A stretch of 64,000 nt of DNA from contig OX419755.1 of the NCBI GenBank assembly GCA_948567375.1, positions 81,610,218-81,674,217 on the forward strand, read 5' to 3'. Under the pieces are notes generated by a model. It worked only from the letters and a program-made list of their open reading frames with translations, was not told the DNA's origin and searched no databases. Numbering within the stretch: position 1 is the first letter of the stretch; each line of letters starts with the position of its first letter. The position numbers were made by a program, and so were the translations under genes. The stretch is from Lunularia cruciata (taxonomy: Eukaryota > Streptophyta > Marchantiopsida > Lunulariales > Lunulariaceae). Positions 58,701 to 64,000 of this stretch are shown piece by piece.

Positions 58701-60017
58701 ACTTATCTTCCTCCAAAGCTTGCTCTATGGTTGCTTTACTAACCAACTTCCCTTTTAGGGACTCATCTCTCTTCCAAGCTTACTCCATGGTTGCCTTCTT
58801 GGCAAACTTCCCATCTTGGGACTCATCTCCCTTCAAGATTTGCTCTATGGCTACCTTCTCAATAAACTTCCCGTCTTGGGATTGACTATTCTTAGATGTC
58901 TTACTCAGAGGTGCCAAACAACCTAGTCTGAAATTCATACCTTGGTGTTGTACTTGAATTTGTCGTCAGGTCCAATCAAATTGAACCTTATAATGTTCAA
59001 GCCAAGGTAGACCCAAAATGATATCATAGTGTAGAGGTGCCACTACAAACCTCATACACTCCAAATACTCCTTCCCAATCTTGAAGGTAACAGGATGTGA
59101 GGTAAGAAATGCAAAACCCTGTCTACCATCCGCCATCATCAATCTACTTCCAATCATTGGCTTTATAAGAATACCCAATTCCTTTGCTACTTGCATAGAC
59201 ATGCAATTCTCCAGACTTCCAGAATCAACCAAAATCCTACAACCCTAATTAGATATCATACCTTGCAAGTGAAGCAAACTTGCATAGGTCGAGCCATCAA
59301 TCCCATTGGAACTAATCAAGCTCCCAGTAGGTGGCTCACAATCTCCCATTGGGATTGTTCATTTCCTTGATCATTCTGTTCCACAAACTCCATCTAGGCA
59401 ACTTGTCAAGGTCGCCCATTCATAAGTGGACATTCAGCAATGCAATGTCTAACTTGGCGACAATAAAAGCAACCTCCATTTTGTTGCAATCTTTTTGTAT
59501 CCACTATACCAAGTGGTCTCCGTTGGATAGCATCAATCTCCATTGGTACCGGTTCTTCCACTCATGCGTAGTGTACTGTTAGGCTTAGTGTAGGTCAAGG
59601 TGAAGACCAAGTTGCTACAACCAAGGAATCAAAATGCTCAACCAATTGCATGGCTTCTTCTACATTTTGTGGCTCTTGCATGGTCATCTCCAATTTGGTT
59701 TGTGACTTCAATCCTCGCACAAATCGATCCAAAACTTCACCTTCTTGGATAACTAGAATTTGCATGAAATATTCTGAAATTATGTGATGTAGCTCCTTAT
59801 TGAGCCAATCTGCTTCAACTCTGCCAATTTATCTCGTGCGGCTAGGGTGGCATTTATAGCTTGAAATCGACCAAGTATTGTATCCTTGAATTCTGCCCAT
59901 GTCAAAATTAGTGTAACAATTTGTCGTTCAATTTGCTCCACTCGGAATTGCCACCAAAGTTTTGCCACACCATCCAATTGGCTAGAAGCCAAAAGAATTT
60001 GTTTCTGCTTGTCTTGA
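55738..60017 (-). pseudogene. element E gag (C-terminal part) and pol
   Basis: Minus strand from the right: capsid part (QILLASSQLDGVAKLWWQF near 60000), zinc-knuckle region near 59400-59480, protease (MVDSGSLENCMSM, near 59230), RT ([20 protein letters not shown] and FLDD near 58050), RNase H (VVDFDASNFAIGVVLQQE near 57620-57570), integrase (LIFDHDPCFTRKFWQAL near 56640-56590) and a C-terminal chromodomain region near 55760-55960. It is the best collinear family A polyprotein outside the nest, but still has many stops. Confidence 0.88.
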
Positions 60018-60304
60018 AGATTGTGATAACCCGGCAAATATCACTTTTGCAGTAATCGGGTAAGTAAAGTTTGTTCCCGCAGAGATACGAGTCAGAAAAT
60101 TCCAAATACAAAGCAAAGTAACAATTTCAATTCTTCTTGGTTGCGTCTTTAATCTCTCAAGTAGAAACCACACCCAGAAGAGAGAAACAAGCACTGACTC
60201 GCAATCTTGTCATGAATTTCACTCTCCTTAATCACAACTCCTTAATCAATTCATAGATGGCTATCTGGAGTTAGAGGGACCTAACCGCCAGCTAGGGGGG
60301 TGAT
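60018..60304. other. foreign segment abutting element E gag
   Basis: Capsid similarity ends at GAAGATTG (60018-60025) and is replaced by GTGATAACCCGGCAAATATC and following non-coding sequence. It may be a fragment of another LTR element; no partner is found in the window. Confidence 0.5.
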
Positions 60305-60970
60305 TGTGGCACTTTAGAGTCTATGTATGACTTATGTGTGAGTTGTGCTTCTATAGTGTATGATGTTGACAGTGATGTATGTTGTGTAGCGATGTATATA
60401 CCACGACAATTGTCACGCCATTTGTAGTTCCGCATCTAGATGCTCAAACACTGGAGTTTGAGTGATAGTAGTTAGAGTTATTTCAGCAGTTTCTCAGAGA
60501 CTACTTTCCGACGGTCAGATTTTGTGTTCGGGGTACTGACTTCACGGTAAGGCCCATTATCACTTTGCACTGTTTGCACCATCGAGTGTGCCATCAACGG
60601 GACCATTAGGGTTTCAGAAACTAGCTCGAGTCCAAGGGGTATAGTTTCGAAGTGAGCTCCAAAGAGCTCACTTCTCTGATGTTGAGCCTTCAAGTTCCTG
60701 GCTATGGTGGACAGAAGCCGGCGAGCATCACTTGGATTTTCTATGCTTGAGTAGGTGTGGCTTGACTGTAATCAGTGCCCAATTGTTGGCAGTTTATAGA
60801 GTGATAGATCAAGTAGATCAAGATCTGAGTTGAGTTGAGTTGAGAGTGGTAAGCAATCTGATTATTGTGGCACTTTAGAGTCTATGTATGACTTATGTGT
60901 GAGTTGTGCTTCTATAGTGTATGACGTTGACAGCGATGTATGTTGTGTAGTGATGTATATACGCACGACA
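60305..60970. mobile_element. TRIM-like unit with about 105-bp terminal direct repeats
   Basis: Direct repeats at about 60305-60408 and 60866-60970 share TGTGGCACTTTAGAGTCTAT at the start and CACGACA at the end, so each has TG...CA termini like a tiny LTR. The spacer is about 455 bp and shares a segment (60555-60805) with 38240-38520. No coding domain is seen. No target duplication or tRNA primer site is clear, so LTR identity is an inference from the ends. Confidence 0.5.
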
Positions 60971-61840
60971 AGACATTCAACAATGTGATGTCCAACTTGG
61001 CAACAATAAAAGCAACCTCCATTTTGTCACAATCTTTTTGTATCCACTATACCAAGTGGTCTCCGTTGGATCGCATCAATCTCCATTTGTGCTGGTTCTT
61101 CCACTTGTGTGTAGTGTATTGGTAAGCTTGGTGTAGGTCAAGGTCAAGACCAAGTTGTTGCAACCAAGGAATCAAAGTGCTCAACCAATTGCATGGCTTC
61201 TTCTATGTTTTGTGGTTCTTGCATGGTCACCTCCAATTTGGTTTGTGACTTCAGTCCCCGCACAAATTGATCCAAAACTTCTCTTTCTTGTATATCTAGA
61301 ATTTGCATGATAATGTTCTGAAATTGTGTGATGTAGCCTCTTATTGAGCCAATCTACTTCAACTCCACCAATTTATCTCATGCGGCTCAGGTGGGATTTA
61401 TAGTTTGAAATTGACCAAGTATTGCATCCTTGAATTTTGCCCATCTCAAAATTGGTGCAACCATTTGTCATTCAGCTCGCTTCACTCGGAATTGCCACCA
61501 AAGTTTTGCCACACCATCCAATTGGCTAGAAGCCAAGAGAATCTATTTTTGTTCATCCTGAAGATTGGTGGCTTCAAAGTAACATTTGCATTCAAACACA
61601 AAATTCTCCATTGTACTTGGAAGATTTTGCCTTCAAACACCTTGGGTTTCAGAAATTGAATATGATCTTCTCTATCTCAAACTGGCGCTCTCTCTATATG
61701 TTCTTGTCCTTGTTGGTCTTGTTCATCCAACAATCAAGGAAGGTGCTCGATTTGTTGTTGCATTGCAAAGATAACGTCCGATATTGCAACATCACAAGGA
61801 TAATCTCTAGTATTGCAGCCATAGCTACTACTCTATACCA
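60971..61840 (-). pseudogene. element D gag
   Basis: The minus frames repeat the capsid and zinc-knuckle region also present in element E (59420-60017): IDAIQRR-like segment, ILLASSQLDG-type segment and FVFECKCYF. It duplicates the gag zinc-knuckle stretch because D and E are two copies. It is cut at 60971 by the foreign segment. Confidence 0.82.
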
Positions 61841-61862
61841 CTCCTCCTAATTTATCCAATTG

Positions 61863-62073
61863 ATTAACACATAAATGCAACACGTCCACCTTTCTCCATA
61901 AGTTACAACCAAAAGTATCAAGGGTTCCTCAGACATGATGATCATATGCAAAAAATCCTGCCCAAAGCGTGAGGTGATGAATTGTGTGAAGTGATGCTTG
62001 GGTAATATCTGGATATGAAAATCTCAATGGTTTGGCAGAAGTGGATTTGGTGGTCCATAAATTCTATCCATCC
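61863..62073 (-). pseudogene. pre-gag frame of element D
   Basis: Same frame as in A and C. Here the codon after LIN is TGG rather than TAG, so this copy shows that the frame could once have run toward gag. Confidence 0.55.
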
Positions 62074-62080
62074 CATTCTT

Positions 62081-62093
62081 GCTCTGATACCAA
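62081..62093 (-). other. primer binding site of element D
   Basis: The minus strand reads TTGGTATCAGAGC, a full match to the tRNA-Met type site. Confidence 0.9.
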
Positions 62094-62495
62094 TATAAAA
62101 GACCGAGACCGAGGAGAGAAATAGGAGATTGGAAACTCACATTGGGACACTTGAATGTGGGAAAACTCTGAATGCCTAGCATGAGCTTTGGTTTTGGGAT
62201 TTATAGGTAGTATACAAGGCCCTTGAAAAGCTTCTTTGAGCCGCTTTCTTAGAGTGCAAGCCAAGTTAACCAGGAAGCTTCTCAAGAAGCTTTCTTCTAG
62301 AAGCCACCTACTTGGCATGCAAGCTAAGCTAGTTGGAAGCTTCTAGAAGCTTCCTTCTAGAAGCTACTTACTTGAGGTGCAAGCTAAGCTAGCCGAGAAG
62401 CTTCCTAGATACTTCCAGAATATTTTAGACTAATTTGTCTTATTTGCTACTTTGTTAGCCCTATTAACTTTGTTGTTGAACTCCATATTGTTACA
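62094..62495 (-). repeat. 5' LTR of element D
   Basis: 402 bp. The terminal TG is mutated (TATAAAAG at 62094). A perfect four-unit heat-shock-like array lies at 62336-62353. Confidence 0.9.
62336..62353. promoter_or_regulatory. four-unit heat-shock-element-like array, element D 5' LTR
   Basis: GAAGCTTCTAGAAGCTTC again, identical to the arrays at 19857 and 52331. Confidence 0.65.
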
Positions 62496-62500
62496 AAGAT

Positions 62501-64000
62501 AATGCTTCCAATGCTTGGTTGCAAGGATATTTGCCAGCTCTTCTTGCTCTATGGTGTGATAATTGAATTTTGTTAGTAATAGCTTTTGAGAAAAGCATGC
62601 AATTGGATGTCACTCATCATGCCACTCTTGTTGTAGGAGTGCATGTATTGCTATGCCTAATGCATTGATAGCCAATCTGATTGGGCATTTTGGGTCATAC
62701 CATTTCAAGATTGGTGCATGTAGCAAGGCCCCTTTCAATTTTTGAAAGGCAAGCTCTTGTATGGTTCCCCATGTCTACTTCTTCCTCTTGCCAAGTAGCG
62801 TTATTAAAGGTTGAGCCACCTTGGAGAAGTCCTTGACAAACCGACAATAGAACCCAATCAACCCCAAGAAGCTCATGAGTTGAGTCTGATCTTCTAGAGT
62901 GCTCTATTTTTGAATGACCTCTATTTTATTTGTTAATATTTGGATACCCTCTACACTTACTCTATGTTCCAAGTAGTCTACTTTAGACTTGACAAACTCG
63001 AACTTTGAGATTTTGGCATACAAGTGATTTTGTCTTAGAATCTGGAGGACTTCTCGTAGATGCTATTTGTGTTTTGTCATCGTCCTACTATATACTAAGA
63101 TGTCATCTAGGAAGACAATAACAAACTTATGCAAATATGGCCAAAATATGTCATTCATCAGACTCATGAAAGTGGCAGGTGCATTGGTGAGGTCAAATGG
63201 CATCACAAGGTACTCAAACAGGTCATTCCTAGTTCAAGAGGTAGTTTTGTATATGTCTTCCTCTACAATCCGGATTTGATTGTAATTGCTTCACAAGTCT
63301 AGTTTGGTGAAGTGTTTTGCTCCATTGAGTTAATCAAACAGGTCATCCATGCACGGTAAAGGGTATTTGTTCTTCATTGTTTACTAATTGAGGCCCCAAT
63401 AGTCAATGCACATGCGCATTATATCGCCCTTCTTCACAAACAAGACAAGAGCTCCGTATAGTGATATGTTAGGTTGGATAAACATTTTTGCAGCATATCC
63501 TCAATTTGAGCCTTACACTCCTCCACCTCTTGAGGTGATAGATGATATGGGGTCTTACAAGGAGGTGTCTTGCTCAAAAGAATCACAATTTTATGATCTA
63601 CTCTCCTTTTTGGTGGTAATCTTAAGGGTAGATCATCTAGGAAGACATCTTGAAACTCATTTACCACATCCTTAATTTCTTAGGAATTTTTCCATTGAGT
63701 TGTGCATTCTGGACTTCTCTTATTAGACCCATGAAACATCTATTTGTCTTATAGATAGTTGTTGTTCTTGTGACATAGAGAGGCAATTTCTGCTTATGTG
63801 ATTTTTCTCTAACCCCAATGATTGTCCATTGGCGGGTGCTCACTACATTCTTCCTCCAATCTACCATAGTGTTGTATTGCTCCATCCAATGCATGCCTAA
63901 GATTGCATCATAATGAGCTAATTGTATCACTCACCACTCAATTGTTTCTTGATATTCTCCTATAGAGAGTGTTACCCTTCTAGATAACGACTCAATCTTC
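62501..64000 (-). pseudogene. element F pol, 5' part (RNase H, RT, protease)
   Basis: Minus strand: RNase H start near 62501-62700, RT with a FLDDILVYS-like box near 63110, an RT N-terminal segment (HLSPQEVEECKAQIEDMLQK near 63530), the [14 protein letters not shown] linker near 63665, and protease C-terminal segment (YDAILGMHWMEQYNTMVDW near 63915-63850). It is collinear with element B and has stops. It continues past the window edge. Confidence 0.88.

Larger units (their letters stand above)
52077..62495 (-). mobile_element. three-LTR family A composite D/E inside element F
   Basis: The target duplication AAGAT (52072-52076, 62496-62500) shows that the unit entered as element D with LTRs 52077-52502 and 62094-62495. 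A second element E begins with a 3' LTR at 55322-55720 and reads minus through pol into gag to 60017. E lacks a 5' LTR; a foreign segment (60018-60970) follows, then the gag of D resumes. D is missing everything from its gag zinc knuckle to the start of RT. So E insertion was followed by deletion or recombination. Confidence 0.82.
49655..64000 (-). mobile_element. Ty3/gypsy chromovirus F (family B), split and running off the window
   Basis: The 3' LTR is at 49655-50399. Chromodomain, integrase and part of RNase H follow on the minus strand to 52076. The element is then interrupted by D/E and resumes at 62501 with RNase H, RT and protease to the window edge. Its gag and 5' LTR lie beyond 64000. 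The AAGAT duplication (52072-52076 and 62496-62500) and seamless RNase H reading across it confirm the split. Confidence 0.9.

Noticed and set aside
1-64000. CRISPR arrays, bacterial operons, tRNA or rRNA genes
   Set aside because: The repeats have irregular spacing and eukaryotic retroelement context. I saw no convincing tRNA cloverleaf or rRNA segment, though a covariance-model scan was not possible.

Overview
The window looks like nuclear DNA of a streptophyte (land plant or close algal relative). It holds two intron-containing host genes at the left, a scrap of plastid ndhB, and then about 45 kb of decayed retrotransposons with tRNA-Met primer binding sites and chromodomain-type Ty3/gypsy polyproteins. 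The species cannot be named from the sequence. A DNMT3-like methyltransferase riding in a retroelement has been reported from charophyte algae and dinoflagellates, so a non-angiosperm lineage is a reasonable guess, not a result.

Left part (1-19600). The last three exons of an unrecognised plant-type protein lie at 416-1390 (+). A 140-bp ndhB-like plastid remnant lies at 1974-2113. Tandem and dispersed repeats fill 2440-4560. PRP3, the U4/U6 snRNP splicing factor (RDM16 in Arabidopsis), runs on the minus strand from 15200 to 5309 in six exons. Its 5.6-kb third intron is built from duplicated blocks carrying at least eight copies of a hairpin-forming repeat. Beyond it is very AT-rich non-coding DNA with an (AT)n tract and a six-copy minisatellite.

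Middle part (19603-37541). Three Ty3/gypsy chromoviruses are nested like Russian dolls. Element C (minus) is the outermost. Element A (plus, same family) sits inside the C integrase. Element B (plus, a second family, 730-bp LTRs) sits inside the gag of A with a perfect CTTGG target duplication. Family A LTRs carry near-perfect heat-shock-element arrays upstream of a TATA box. All polyproteins are broken, in element B mostly by stops explained by C-to-T change.

Right part (37542-64000). Region 40476-43035 (+) is a decayed retroelement with a gag zinc knuckle, a retropepsin-like segment and a DNMT3-like C5-cytosine methyltransferase domain with recognisable motifs I, IV (PCQ), VI (ENV), VIII and a C-terminal motif. 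It is the most unusual item here. A LINE-like reverse transcriptase pseudogene lies at 47580-49420 (minus). A second nest follows: element F (family B, minus, running off the right edge) is split by a three-LTR family-A composite (D/E, 52077-62495, AAGAT target duplication), which itself holds a foreign segment with TRIM-like 105-bp terminal repeats (60305-60970).

Apart from PRP3 and the 5' gene, I see no coding sequence that looks functional.
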